From: an uncultured Brevundimonas sp.
Lineage (GTDB): Bacteria; Pseudomonadota; Alphaproteobacteria; Caulobacterales; Caulobacteraceae
DNA length: 64,000 nt
Assembly: GCF_937863155.1 (NCBI RefSeq)
Contig: NZ_CALMFB010000061.1
Coordinates: 1-64,000, forward strand
Direction of reading: 5' to 3'
The notes under the pieces are model-generated. The model was not told the origin of the DNA. It searched no databases and saw only the letters and a list, made by a program, of their open reading frames with translations. Within the stretch, counting starts at the first letter, position 1. Every line of letters starts with the position of its first letter. Positions 9,996 to 21,635 of this stretch are shown piece after piece. The translations under genes and the position numbers were made by a program.

Positions 9996-10404
9996 AATCA
10001 GCCGTTCGCGGCCGTTTTTGCGCTGCGACACACAAAGCCATGCTGCGCTGCACAGGCGAGGCGGCGTTTATGAGCCGGCGCCAAGCTCGCAAACTTACCA
10101 ATTCGCAATTACGCCAGGGTAATAAATTTTACCTTGAACTTTGTTTCTGCAATATGCTGCCAATTGTTTTGTAACTGTCGTGAAACCTACGCGGTTATTG
10201 TCAATTTTGAGCAAATTGTGGCAACTGTGGCGCGTTTGCGACAATTTGCCACCAAATACATTACAGCTCCGTAATTTCCCTGTGCCTGGATACGGGTCGG
10301 GACGTAGGCTTCCTGAGTCCGTACCAAGTCGTACGGAAAAATTGGTCGCCGCCTCGGAAAACTCCTGAACGCAGGGGCGTCGAGCGGTTTCAGGAGGATC
10401 AAGG
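9996..10404. promoter_or_regulatory. AT-rich leader of the Oar-like receptor
   Basis: About 410 bp without a convincing gene. Roughly 10080-10275 is strikingly AT-rich against its surroundings, typical of a regulated promoter in a GC-rich genome. It contains the inverted repeat listed separately and ends in a strong AGGAGG (10392-10397) before the TTG start at 10405. I could not assign -35/-10 elements with confidence. Confidence 0.6.
10211..10249. promoter_or_regulatory. Inverted repeat GCAAATTGT / ACAATTTGC, candidate operator
   Basis: Perfect 9-bp arms lie at 10211-10219 and 10241-10249, separated by 21 bp, inside the AT-rich leader. A related GCCAATTGT occurs about 55 bp upstream. The spacing, about three helical turns between arm centres, would suit two dimers or a looped pair of sites. 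Which regulator would bind is unknown. Confidence 0.35.
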
Positions 10405-13400
10405 TTGAAAGCTCAAACCATTCGGCAACGCCTGCTTCAGTCGACGATGATCGGCGGAGCAGCGCTCATGGCGCTGGTCGCCGCGCCGGCCGTCACCATG
10501 CTGACGCCGAGCGTCGCGTTCGCGCAGGACTTCACCACCGGCACCCTGTCGGGCACGGTGACCAATACGGCGGGACAGCCGATCTCTGGCGCGACCGTGA
10601 CGGTCACCCAGAACGGCCGCGCTCAAAGCCGCACCCTGACCACCGACGCCATGGGTCGTTTCCGCGCCTCGCAAATTCCGGTCGGCGGCTACACCGTCTC
10701 GATCGCGAGCGCCGGCTATGAAACCTACACCGACTCCAACGTTCGCGTGACCCTGGGCGGCGCCGCCGACTTCCAGTTCACCATCGGCGCGGTCGGCGGT
10801 TCGGCCAGCAGCGTCGACGACGTTGTCGTGGTCGGCACCCGTTCGGCCTCGATCGACTTCGACCGCACCACCACCGGCATCACCGTGGACGTGCAGGAAA
10901 CCTTCGACCGCATTCCGACCCAGCGTAACCTGGCGGCGATCCAGCTGCTGGCTCCATCGACCAGCCAGGGCGACGGCGCGTTCGGCAACCAGATCTCGAT
11001 CGCCGGTTCGTCGGTCGCCGAGAACGTCTATTACGTCAACGGCTTCAACATCACGAACTTCCGCACCTTCGTGGGCGGCAACACCGTGCCGTTCGAGTTC
11101 TACCAGCAGATCGACGTCAAGACCGGCGGCTATCAGGCCGAATTCGGCCGCTCGACCGGTGGCGCCGTTATCGCCGTCACCCGTTCGGGTTCGGACGAAT
11201 TCCACGGCGGCCTGAACTACTACATCGAACCGTCCAGCCTGGAAGACAGCGCTCCGGACACCTGGGTCGGCCCGGGTTCCCAACTGAACCTGGACTCGCA
11301 GAACTCGACCGATCGCTCGGAAGCCAACGTCTGGCTGTCGGGTCCGATCCTGCGTGACCACATCTACTTCTTCGGCTTCTACAACTGGCGCGACTTCGAG
11401 ACGGGTTCGGTCGACACCTCGGGGACGATTCAGACCGCCACCCAGGATGACCCGTTCTACGGCGGCAAGCTGGACTTCTATCTGAACCCGGATCATCGCC
11501 TGGAACTGACTTACTTCTCGGATGATCAGACCCAGGTCATCAACCAGCGGTTCGCTTCGGGCGATGCGGCCAACACCTTCAACTTCGCGGGTGGTGAGAC
11601 CAAGATCGCCAAATATACGGGTCGTTTCACCGACTGGTTCACCCTGTCGGCCCTGTATGGCGAAGGCAGCTTCAACCAGACTGTTTCGGGCGACCTGGAC
11701 TCTGAAGTCTCGGTTGTGGACCTGGGCCTGAACACGATCCGCGGCAACCCCGCGCTGCTGATCGCCACCGGTGATGACAGCCGCAAGATGTACCGTGTCG
11801 ATGCCGACATTTACATCAACGACTTCTTCGGCGACCACCATTTCCGTATCGGTTATGACCGCGAAGACCTGCATTCGGCTTCGTTCCAGTCGTATTCGGG
11901 CGGCAACTACATCCGCTACTATCAAGCGGGCGCCGGCGGCGCGCTAAGCGGTCTGATCCCGGCCAACGAACTGTATGTCCGTGATCGCGTCTATCTGTCG
12001 GGCGGCGAATACAAGACCGAACAGACGGCCTTCTACATCCAGGACGCTTGGGATGTGACGGATCGCCTGTCGCTGCAACTCGGTCTGCGGGCTGAGAAGT
12101 TCGCCAACTCGAACGCCGCCGGTGAAATCTTCGTGGAGACGGATTACGATCTGTCGCCGCGTCTGGGCTTCACCTACGATCTGTTCGGCGATCGTTCGAC
12201 CAGCGTGAAGGGTTTCTACGGCCGGTACTACATCCCGATCGCGGCCAACACCAACATCCGGATGGCCGGCAACGAGCTGTTCACCGAAGACTACTACCGC
12301 ATCACCAATATCGCGGGCTCCAATCCTGCGACTGCGGCGGGCCTGACGGCCTGCTTGAACGCTTCGCCGCGGAACAACTGTCTGCCGACCTTCAACGGCG
12401 GACCGGTGCTGTCGAACGTCTTCTCCCCCGGCGTCGTGCCGGACGCGGCTTCGCTGGTGTCTCAGAACCTGGAAGCTCAGTATCAGGATGAATTCATCCT
12501 GGGCATCGAGCACGAAGTCTCGGGTATGGGCATGTTCGATGGCTGGACCATCGGCGCCAACTATGTGTTCCGTGATCTGAAGAAGGTCATGGAGGACTTC
12601 GACACCAGCTGGATCATCGACAACTACTGCGCCTATGCTGGCATTTCGCCGGCCAACTGCGGCGCGATCAACGGCTCGGGCTATGTTCTGGTCAACCCGG
12701 GTTCGGATCTGATCATCACGCCGGACGCCTCGACCTTCCCCTTCCTGGCGGGTCAGACGATCACCATTCCCGCCGCTATCCTGGACATCCCGGAAGCCAC
12801 CCGTACCTACAAGGCGCTGGAGCTGACGGCGGAGCGTCCGTGGGATGGTCGCTGGAGCCTGCGCATGTCGGCGGTCTTCGCCGAATCCAAGGGCAACATC
12901 GAGGGCGGCGTGAAGTCCGACAACGGCCAGGCCGACACCGGCCTGACTCAGGACTTCGACGAGCCGGGCTGGACTGATGGTTCGTACGGCTATCTGCCGA
13001 ACCACCGCGGCCAGACCTACAAGGTCTTCGGTTCGTATGCGCTGACGGAAGACATCACCCTGGGCGCGAACGCCATCCTGCAGTCGCCGCGCAAGTACGG
13101 CTGCATCGGCTCCTATCCGCTGGGTGATGGCCGTGCGTCGCCGACCACGATGACGGCCTGGTACTGCAACGGCGTCATGACGCCGCGCGGCAGCCAGTTC
13201 GAAGGCGAATGGTACAAGAACGTCGACTTGTCGGCGTCCTGGAACCTGCCGCTGACCGGCATCCCCGGTCGTGTCCAACTGCGGGCCGATATCTTCAACA
13301 TCTTCGACTTCGAAGGCGCTCGCGACTTCGTGGAAGTGGGTGATCAGGCTCCGGGCACCCCGAACGCGGACTACGGCCGCATCTCTTCCTATCAGACGCC

Positions 13401-13437
13401 GCGCTTCGTGCGTCTGGGCCTGTCCTACCAGTTCTAA
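10405..13437 (+). CDS. Oar-like TonB-dependent receptor with carboxypeptidase-regulatory domain
   Basis: A 1010-residue outer-membrane protein. It starts at TTG, chosen because AGGAGG lies 7 nt upstream and a long signal peptide follows (cleavage near SVAFAQD). Residues about 45-125 form a beta-sandwich carboxypeptidase-regulatory-like domain (TLSGTVTNTAGQPISGATVT). Then come the plug (NLAAIQLLAPSTSQGDGAFG, VYYVNGFNITNFRTF, GGYQAEFGRSTGGAVIAVT) and a large barrel ending PRFVRLGLSYQF. This is the Oar/OmpA-related receptor type common in Caulobacterales and Xanthomonads, often linked to uptake of peptides or saccharides. Substrate unknown; no uptake partner is adjacent. Confidence 0.9.
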   Translation: MKAQTIRQRLLQSTMIGGAALMALVAAPAVTMLTPSVAFAQDFTTGTLSGTVTNTAGQPISGATVTVTQNGRAQSRTLTTDAMGRFRASQIPVGGYTVSIASAGYETYTDSNVRVTLGGAADFQFTIGAVGGSASSVDDVVVVGTRSASIDFDRTTTGITVDVQETFDRIPTQRNLAAIQLLAPSTSQGDGAFGNQISIAGSSVAENVYYVNGFNITNFRTFVGGNTVPFEFYQQIDVKTGGYQAEFGRSTGGAVIAVTRSGSDEFHGGLNYYIEPSSLEDSAPDTWVGPGSQLNLDSQNSTDRSEANVWLSGPILRDHIYFFGFYNWRDFETGSVDTSGTIQTATQDDPFYGGKLDFYLNPDHRLELTYFSDDQTQVINQRFASGDAANTFNFAGGETKIAKYTGRFTDWFTLSALYGEGSFNQTVSGDLDSEVSVVDLGLNTIRGNPALLIATGDDSRKMYRVDADIYINDFFGDHHFRIGYDREDLHSASFQSYSGGNYIRYYQAGAGGALSGLIPANELYVRDRVYLSGGEYKTEQTAFYIQDAWDVTDRLSLQLGLRAEKFANSNAAGEIFVETDYDLSPRLGFTYDLFGDRSTSVKGFYGRYYIPIAANTNIRMAGNELFTEDYYRITNIAGSNPATAAGLTACLNASPRNNCLPTFNGGPVLSNVFSPGVVPDAASLVSQNLEAQYQDEFILGIEHEVSGMGMFDGWTIGANYVFRDLKKVMEDFDTSWIIDNYCAYAGISPANCGAINGSGYVLVNPGSDLIITPDASTFPFLAGQTITIPAAILDIPEATRTYKALELTAERPWDGRWSLRMSAVFAESKGNIEGGVKSDNGQADTGLTQDFDEPGWTDGSYGYLPNHRGQTYKVFGSYALTEDITLGANAILQSPRKYGCIGSYPLGDGRASPTTMTAWYCNGVMTPRGSQFEGEWYKNVDLSASWNLPLTGIPGRVQLRADIFNIFDFEGARDFVEVGDQAPGTPNADYGRISSYQTPRFVRLGLSYQF

Positions 13438-13466
13438 GGACGGGGTCTTCGGACCTGAGACGGTTG

Positions 13467-13500
13467 GGGCGGCGGATCGAAGGGTCCGCCGCCCTTTCCT
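13467..13500 (+). terminator. Rho-independent terminator after the Oar-like receptor
   Basis: A perfect 10-bp GC-rich stem (GGGCGGCGGA at 13467-13476 with TCCGCCGCCC at 13485-13494), an 8-nt loop, then TTTCCTTGTTT. It begins 30 nt after the receptor stop. Confidence 0.8.
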
Positions 13501-13620
13501 TGTTTAGGCGGGCTTTAGTTCAGGCGGGGCCATTCGTCGCCTTGGAAAAACCATCGCATCGGGGCAAGCGGGACGGCATGATCCGGGGCCGATGATCGCC
13601 CGCCACGAGACGCCACGCCC

Positions 13621-14211
13621 ATGCTGACCGCCCTGTTCACCGCCCTGACCCTGACCGCCGTCCAGACCCCGGCTCAGGACGCCGACGCGCCCATCGCCAC
13701 CGCTGCCAATGTGCGCGAGGCCGAAGCCTCGGTGCGGCTGCGCGAGGCGATCGCCTATTCCAACCCGCTGCCGCGCGGCGCGCCGGAACAGGACTATCCG
13801 TTCGTCGCCTGGTGCGACGCCCTGGTCAGCGGCCATGTGCGGCTGGGCGAAAGCCTGGTCGATGTCTCGGCCGAGGATCGCGAGCTGGTGCGTCTGGGCA
13901 AGCTGGAGGCCCAGGATTTCCGCGAGGCCCTGCGCGTGGCCGAGCCGCGCCAGTCCGCCGCCGCCAAGACCGCCGCCCGCAGCGCCGCTGAGGCCGCCAC
14001 GGCCATGTGGACGCCCCTGTTGGCCCAGGAGGACGCCGAGGTCCGCAGCCAGGCGTTCGGCCTGTTCTTCGGCCTGCCGGGACGGTGCGAACACGCCGCG
14101 CGCCGCATCCGCGAGAACATCACCGCGCCGCCGGCCACGCCCGCGGACGTTGGTCTGCGCGAAAGCACGGCCGAGGCGGCGGCGGGCGCATCCGTCACGG
14201 TCGGCGGATAG
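13621..14211 (+). CDS. Exported protein of unknown function
   Basis: A 196-residue protein with a short signal-like start (MLTALFTALTLTAVQTPAQ). The mature part is Ala/Glu-rich and predicted helical. It contains single cysteines in YPFVAWCDALVSGH and FGLPGRCEHAAR that could form a disulfide. There is no strong ribosome site before the ATG at 13621. It converges on metH with only 3 nt between the stops. I do not recognise a family; a periplasmic location is the only inference. Confidence 0.6.
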   Translation: MLTALFTALTLTAVQTPAQDADAPIATAANVREAEASVRLREAIAYSNPLPRGAPEQDYPFVAWCDALVSGHVRLGESLVDVSAEDRELVRLGKLEAQDFREALRVAEPRQSAAAKTAARSAAEAATAMWTPLLAQEDAEVRSQAFGLFFGLPGRCEHAARRIRENITAPPATPADVGLRESTAEAAAGASVTVGG

Positions 14212-14214
14212 GGC

Positions 14215-16856
<2,642 letters not shown>

Positions 16857-16857
<1 letters not shown>

Positions 16858-17543
16858 CAGGCGTAGGCCACCCAGCCGCGGAAGGTGAAGGCCGCGTAGA
16901 ACAGCGTCACATTCGAGAAGCCAGCCTGACGAAGCAGTTCCTCGTCCCGCTGGGGTGACAGGCTGTGCAACGCCTTCGACACGGCCTCGCGGCGGCGTCG
17001 TGCATCCTCGGGCGCGCTGCCTGAAGCGACGAGATAAGCCTCCTCGCGGTCGAGCCAGACTTCGCGCGCTTCCGGGTCTTGCGCATAGCTGATGTGCATG
17101 ACGACGAACGGCGCGCCGGGCTTGAGCCGCTGTCGCACCTGCTGGAGCGTCTGCAGCCGCTTGTCCGGATCGAGGAAATGCATCGTGAGCAAGCAGGCCG
17201 CGCCGTCGAACGGACCTTCGGGCGCATTGTCGATGTAGCCTGCGTGCAGAGTGACCCGATCTGCGAGGGCGCCGAGCGTCGATCGCGCCAAGTCCAGCAT
17301 CGCCTCTGCCGGATCGACGCCGTCGAAGGTCCATTCAGGATGATCCTCGGCGAAGACCTTGAGTTCCAGTCCGCCCCCAGCGCCGAGCGCGAGCATCCGG
17401 GCGTCAGCGGGCGCGTGTTCCGCGAGCAGAATCGACGCCATGCGATGAACGGCATCGACGCCAGGCACGGTGCGACGGGCGTTTTCGGCGTAGTGTGAGA
17501 TCGCTGCGGGATCGCCGAACGGGTTGGGCTTAGACGAGGTCAC
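16857..17543 (-). CDS. Class I SAM-dependent methyltransferase lodged between the two metH genes
   Basis: A 228-residue protein starting at GTG 17543, which overlaps the metH-N stop as GTGA; its own TGA overlaps the metH-C ATG as TGATG. Rossmann methyltransferase motifs are clear: I ([17 protein letters not shown]), post-I acidic strand ([16 protein letters not shown]), IV ([16 protein letters not shown]) and a following strand ([17 protein letters not shown]). The fold resembles generic UbiE/CmoA-like enzymes. Codon and base use look less GC-biased than in the flanking metH genes. Target unknown. Context suggests consumption of SAM next to the methionine cycle, or simply a gene captured in the operon. 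Confidence 0.85.
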
Positions 17544-18604
17544 GCTGGGGCCTCGAACGGCTCGAGGCCGGACAGACGCAGGGCCACAGGCCGTTCCGGG
17601 ATCTCGCGTGGGGTCACGCCCGCGACCTCTTGGGCCGTATGCCGGATGTGGTCCGGCGTCGTGCCGCAGCAGCCGCCGACGATGTTGACCAGACCCGACT
17701 TGGCCCATTCCTCGAGATGATGCGCCGTCTCGTGCGGCTCCTCGTCGTACTGGCCCATCGCGTTGGGCAGGCCGGCGTTGGGATAGGCGGCAACCAGGGT
17801 GTCGGCGACCCGCGCCAGATCGGCGATGAAGGGCCGCATCAGATCGGCCCCCAGGGCGCAGTTGAAGCCCACGGCGAACGGCCGGGCGTGGCGCACGCTG
17901 TTCCAGAAGGCCTCGGCCGTCTGGCCCGACAGGGTCCGGCCCGAACGGTCGGTGATGGTGCCCGAGATCCACAGGGGGAGGGGCTCATACCCCTCGTCCT
18001 CCAGATCCTTGATCGCCTTGATCGCCGCCTTGCAGTTCAGGGTGTCGAACACCGTCTCGATCAGGAACAGGTCCACCCCGCCCTGGTGCAGGGCGCGCGC
18101 CTGCTGGCTGTAGGCGGCATAGACTTCGTCATAGCTGACGGCGCGATAGCCGGGGTCGTTGACGTCGGGGCTGATGGACAGGGTGCGGTTGGTCGGGCCG
18201 ATGGCGCCGGCGACGAAGCGCGGCTTGTGCGGCTCTTTCGCCGTCCAGTGGTCGGCGACCTGGCGCGCGATGCGGGCGCCTTCGACATTCAGGTCGTGGA
18301 CGGCGTCTTCCAGACCATAATCGGCCTGGGCGATCGTGGTGGCCGAGAAGGTGTTGGTCTCGCTGATGTCGGCCCCGGCGGCGTAATAGACGTCGTGCAA
18401 CTCGGCCACGATGTCGGGCCGGGTCAGGATCAGCAGATCGTTGTTGCCCTTTTGCGGGTGGCCGTGGTCGGCGAAGCGGTCGCCGCGGAAGTCTTCCTCC
18501 GACAGTTCCCGGCGCTGGATCATCACGCCCCAGGCGCCGTCCAGCACCAGGATGCGTTCCCTGGCCGCGGCGTGCAGGGCCGCGATGCGTTCGGTGCGGG
18601 TCAT
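17540..18604 (-). CDS. metH: Methionine synthase, homocysteine-binding subunit
   Basis: A 354-residue homocysteine S-methyltransferase domain. The N-terminal part has [20 protein letters not shown] and the [18 protein letters not shown] signature. The zinc-ligand cysteines are present in [12 protein letters not shown] and [13 protein letters not shown]. It transfers the methyl group from the cobalamin subunit to homocysteine. It starts 2 nt after the metF stop; its ribosome site GGGGGAGG (six nt before ATG) is provided by the repeat element at 18611. Its stop overlaps the next gene start. Probably acts as a complex with the 880-residue subunit. Confidence 0.95.
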   Translation of the reverse strand: MTRTERIAALHAAARERILVLDGAWGVMIQRRELSEEDFRGDRFADHGHPQKGNNDLLILTRPDIVAELHDVYYAAGADISETNTFSATTIAQADYGLEDAVHDLNVEGARIARQVADHWTAKEPHKPRFVAGAIGPTNRTLSISPDVNDPGYRAVSYDEVYAAYSQQARALHQGGVDLFLIETVFDTLNCKAAIKAIKDLEDEGYEPLPLWISGTITDRSGRTLSGQTAEAFWNSVRHARPFAVGFNCALGADLMRPFIADLARVADTLVAAYPNAGLPNAMGQYDEEPHETAHHLEEWAKSGLVNIVGGCCGTTPDHIRHTAQEVAGVTPREIPERPVALRLSGLEPFEAPA

Positions 18605-18606
18605 GG

Positions 18607-19665
18607 TTATCCTCCCCCTTCGGGGGAGGTGGCGCGCAGCGAAGCGGAGCGACGGAGGGGGCTCGCCTCAGCCTCCGGCGCTTGCGGCTGGCCCCCTCCA
18701 CCACTTCTTGGTTCCCCTCCCCCGATGGGGGAGGATAGCTCGCGCACGCCCAGCACCCGGCAGATGGCGTAGACCAGATCGGCGCGGTTCAGGGTGTAGA
18801 AGTGGAAGTCGCTGAACCCCTCTTCCTGCAAGCGGGCGCAGGTCTCGGCCGCGACCGAGGCGGCCAGCAGGCGGCGCGTGTCCGGGTCGTCGTCCAGCCC
18901 CTCGAAATGGGCCGCCAGCCAGTCGGGGATCGACGCCCCGCAGGCGCCGCACATCCGCTTCAGCCCGTTGAAATTGGACACCGGCATGATCCCGGGGATC
19001 AACGGAATGGTCACCCCCGCCGCCCGCACCCGGTCGCGGAACCGCAGAAAGGCGTCGATGTCGAAGAAGAACTGGCTGACCGCGCGGGTGGCCCCGGCGT
19101 CCACCTTGGCCTTCAGCACGGCGATGTCGTGGTCGATCGAGCCGCTTTCGGGATGACCCTCGGGATAGGCGCCGACCGTGACCTCGAACCCGCCCGCCCG
19201 CCCGATGGCGGCGGTCAGTTCGGTGGCGTTGGCGTAGCCATCGGCGCGGGGCGAATAGGCGCCGCCGATACCGGCCGAACCGGGCGGGTCGCCACGCAGG
19301 GCCACGATGTGATCCACGCCGATGGTCTTGTAACCCGCGATCACCTCGTCCACCTCGTCCCGGCTGGCCTCGACGCAGGTCAGGTGGGCGGCGGGGCGCA
19401 GCGACGTCTCGGAGATGATCCGCTGGACCGTGCGGTGGGTGCGTTCACGGGTCGAGCCGCCGGCGCCATAGGTGACCGAGACGAAGGCGGGGTTCAGCGG
19501 CTCCAGCCGCCGGATCGCCTTCCACAGATTGGCCTCGGCCTCGTCCGACTTGGGCGGAAAGAACTCGAACGAGACGTTCACGGGGTCGCGGTTCGACCCC
19601 GCGCGGGCGACGGGCCCCAGCGGCGACAGCAGAAGGGCGCGGGCCTGGGCGAGCGAGGAGGCCAT
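18607..19665 (-). CDS. metF: 5,10-methylenetetrahydrofolate reductase with repeat-derived C-terminal tail
   Basis: A 352-residue protein. The catalytic (beta/alpha)8 FAD domain is recognisable from [17 protein letters not shown] (with the catalytic Glu), [41 protein letters not shown] and [18 protein letters not shown]. It makes 5-methyl-THF for MetH. The normal fold ends near [10 protein letters not shown] at about residue 310. The remaining ~42 residues ([15 protein letters not shown] onward) are encoded by the repeat at 18611-18734 and look like read-through of mobile or intergenic repeat sequence. The ATG at 19665 overlaps the upstream stop as TGATG. Confidence 0.95.
   Translation of the reverse strand: MASSLAQARALLLSPLGPVARAGSNRDPVNVSFEFFPPKSDEAEANLWKAIRRLEPLNPAFVSVTYGAGGSTRERTHRTVQRIISETSLRPAAHLTCVEASRDEVDEVIAGYKTIGVDHIVALRGDPPGSAGIGGAYSPRADGYANATELTAAIGRAGGFEVTVGAYPEGHPESGSIDHDIAVLKAKVDAGATRAVSQFFFDIDAFLRFRDRVRAAGVTIPLIPGIMPVSNFNGLKRMCGACGASIPDWLAAHFEGLDDDPDTRRLLAASVAAETCARLQEEGFSDFHFYTLNRADLVYAICRVLGVRELSSPIGGGEPRSGGGGQPQAPEAEASPLRRSASLRATSPEGGG
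18611..18734. repeat. Intergenic repeat element bounded by CCTCCCCC..GGGGGAGG hairpins
   Basis: Two near-identical palindromes, CCTCCCCCTTCGGGGGAGG (18611-18629) and CCTCCCCCGATGGGGGAGG (18716-18734), bracket about 86 bp. That core contains GCGCGCAGCGAAGCGGAGCG and a further GGAGGGGGC/GGCCCCCTCC pair. Repeats of this kind are widespread between genes in Caulobacter and Brevundimonas genomes (recollection, not a search). Here the copy is translated as the end of metF and supplies the ribosome site for metH. Confidence 0.75.
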
Positions 19666-20627
19666 CAGGCGGTCTTTCGTGCGGATTGGGCGGGCCGCTG
19701 GGCGGTCCAGATGATGACGGTCAGGCCGTCCTGATCGGGCGGCAGGGCGATGGGCGCGGACGGCTTCAGCCCGGCGTCGGTCAGCCAGCGTCGGATCTCG
19801 TCGTCGGCGAAACCCAGGCGGCGATGCTGATGCTCGTCGCGCAGGCGCTCGATGTCGTGCGGGGCGAAATCGACGATCAGCAGCCGCCCGCCCGGCATGA
19901 CCAGACGCGCCGCCTCGACCACCGCCGCCGCCGGATCCGCCAAGTAGTGCAGCACCTGGTGCACCAGAACCAGATCGGCGCTCTCGGCCGGCAGGCGGGT
20001 CGAGAAGATGTCGCCGTGGCGCAGCTCCACCCGCTCCAGCCCGGCGCGGGCGACGTTGGACCGGGCGATGTTCAGCATGTTGTGGCTGAGATCCAGCCCC
20101 ACCGACATCCGCGCCTTCTTGCCTAACAGGGTCAGCATCCGGCCCGAGCCGGTGCCCAGGTCCACCACCCGCTCGAAGGGGCCGGGCCCGGCCGCGCGTT
20201 CGATGGCGGCCTCCACAGCCGTCTCGGCGACATACAGGCTGCGGATGCGGTCCCACTGGGGCGCGACCTGTTCGAAATAGGCGGCGGCGGCGGTCTCGCG
20301 TTCCTTGTGCACATCATCCAGGCGGCGATGATCAGCGTCCGCCTCTCCGTCCGCCAGCAGGTCCAGCACCGTGTCGATCAGGCGATGCACCACCGGGTCG
20401 GACGTCAGGCGATAGAAGACCCGCGCCCCATCGGGAAACCGCTCGACCAGACCGGCGTCGCTCATCAGCTTCAGGTGGCGCGACACGCGCGGCTGGCTCT
20501 GGTCCAGCACGCGGGACAGCTCCATGACCGACAGTTCCTCGCCCGCCAGCAGCGACAGCACCCGCAACCGGGTCGGTTCGCCGGCGGCGCGCAGGGCTTC
20601 GACAGTCTGATCGGCGGTCAGGGACAT
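19665..20627 (-). CDS. SahR-like ArsR-family regulator fused to a SAM methyltransferase domain
   Basis: A 320-residue protein. The N-terminal ~90 residues are an ArsR winged helix (AAGEPTRLRVLSLLAGEELS, then LDQSQPRVSRHLKLMSDAGL). Residues about 130-300 are a methyltransferase domain (VVDLGTGSGRMLTLLGKKA, ADLVLVHQVLHYLADP). This architecture and its place at the head of metF-metH match SahR, the S-adenosylhomocysteine-responsive repressor of the SAM cycle. The ATG at 20627 is preferred over the in-frame TTG 36 nt upstream, which lies at the edge of the operator. No good ribosome site precedes the ATG, so a leaderless or very short-leader mRNA is possible. Confidence 0.85.
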   Translation of the reverse strand: MSLTADQTVEALRAAGEPTRLRVLSLLAGEELSVMELSRVLDQSQPRVSRHLKLMSDAGLVERFPDGARVFYRLTSDPVVHRLIDTVLDLLADGEADADHRRLDDVHKERETAAAAYFEQVAPQWDRIRSLYVAETAVEAAIERAAGPGPFERVVDLGTGSGRMLTLLGKKARMSVGLDLSHNMLNIARSNVARAGLERVELRHGDIFSTRLPAESADLVLVHQVLHYLADPAAAVVEAARLVMPGGRLLIVDFAPHDIERLRDEHQHRRLGFADDEIRRWLTDAGLKPSAPIALPPDQDGLTVIIWTAQRPAQSARKTA

Positions 20628-20631
20628 GGTT

Positions 20632-20655
20632 ACATATAAGGATATCCTTATATGT
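20632..20655. promoter_or_regulatory. Perfect 24-bp palindromic operator of the methionine operon
   Basis: A 24-bp sequence whose half-site is ACATATAAGGAT and whose other half is its exact complement; it also contains GATATC at the centre. It lies only 4 nt upstream of the regulator start codon, so binding would block the promoter or the translation start. ArsR-family regulators bind such AT-rich 12-2-12 or similar palindromes; autoregulation by the adjacent SahR-like protein is the natural inference. Confidence 0.75.
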
Positions 20656-20682
20656 TTATGCAAGCGTAAAAGGCGAGTTGCG

Positions 20683-21609
20683 TCAGGGGATGGGCGTGAC
20701 CAGCGGCCGTCCGTTCAGCCCGGCGTCCAGGTTCTGCAGCAACAGCATCAGCATGGCCTGCACCGCCTGGGTCGTGGCCCCGGCCGTGTGCGGGGTCAGC
20801 ACGGTGTTGGGCACGTCGGCCCAGCGCGCGGGATCGGTCGGTTCAGGCTCGAACACATCCAGGGCCGCCCCGCCCAGCCGCCCAGCCTTCAGCGCCTGGA
20901 TCAGGGCGTCTTCGTCCACCAGTTGTCCGCGCGCGACATTGACCAAGAGGCCCTCCGGCCCCAGCGCCTGGATCACTTCCGCCGAGATCAGGCCCTTGTT
21001 GTCGTCGTCGGCGCGGCAGGCGACCACCAGAATGTCGCTGTCCCGCGCCAGGTCCAGCAGGGATGGGGCCATGGGCCAGGCCGCATCCCTGGCGCGCGGG
21101 CCCCACCAGGACACGGTCATCCGCAACGCCTGACACCGCCGGGCCACCGCCTCGCCGATGGCGCCCAGGCCGACGACGCCGACGCGCTGGTCCTTCAGGC
21201 TGGGGGTTATGGTCTTGGATTCCGACGTCCAGCCGCCGGCCCGCACCTGGCGGTCGCCGGCCGCGATCTGACGACGCGACGCCAGGATCAACGCCAGGGC
21301 GTGATCGGCCACATCTTCATGGTTCACCCCCGGCGCATGGCTGAGAATCAACTCGCGCGCCCGGCACCAGTCGACGTCGATCTGTTCATAGCCAGCGGTG
21401 AAACAGGCGATATGGACCAGGTTCGGCAACCGCTCGATCAGCGCCTTGTCCAACGGAAACTCGCCCGCCACCACCAGGGCGCGGATGTCGCCTTCCGCCT
21501 CGACCGGTGGCCCTTCCCACAGACGATAGACGACATAGGCGCCGTCCAGAAACGCCGACAGCGGCGCCAGATGCCGCTGCATGATCATGATCGCGGGGCG
21601 GTCGGTCAT
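20683..21609 (-). CDS. D-isomer-specific 2-hydroxyacid dehydrogenase
   Basis: A 308-residue NAD(P)-dependent oxidoreductase. The Rossmann motif is VGVVGLGAIGEAVARR. Catalytic residues of the family are visible: Arg in VVACRADDDNKGL, Glu in LDVFEPEPTDPARW and His in VLTPHTAGAT. A typical helix-strand follows the dinucleotide site (EGLLVNVARGQLVDEDALI). It reduces a 2-keto acid such as glyoxylate or hydroxypyruvate, or the reverse; the substrate is not resolved. It lies upstream of, and on the same strand as, the methionine operon but is separated from it by the operator. Confidence 0.88.
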   Translation of the reverse strand: MTDRPAIMIMQRHLAPLSAFLDGAYVVYRLWEGPPVEAEGDIRALVVAGEFPLDKALIERLPNLVHIACFTAGYEQIDVDWCRARELILSHAPGVNHEDVADHALALILASRRQIAAGDRQVRAGGWTSESKTITPSLKDQRVGVVGLGAIGEAVARRCQALRMTVSWWGPRARDAAWPMAPSLLDLARDSDILVVACRADDDNKGLISAEVIQALGPEGLLVNVARGQLVDEDALIQALKAGRLGGAALDVFEPEPTDPARWADVPNTVLTPHTAGATTQAVQAMLMLLLQNLDAGLNGRPLVTPIP

Positions 21610-21635
21610 GCAGCGGCTCCTTGGCTATCGGGCGA

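Noticed and set aside
9797-10174. 125-codon open frame after the MBL-fold gene
   Set aside because: Arg-rich start and AT-rich end with no ribosome site; the alternative frame from GTG 9849 has a much better one.
10187-10402. 71-codon minus-strand frame in the receptor leader
   Set aside because: No ribosome site or family; it overlaps the regulatory repeat and the receptor ribosome site.
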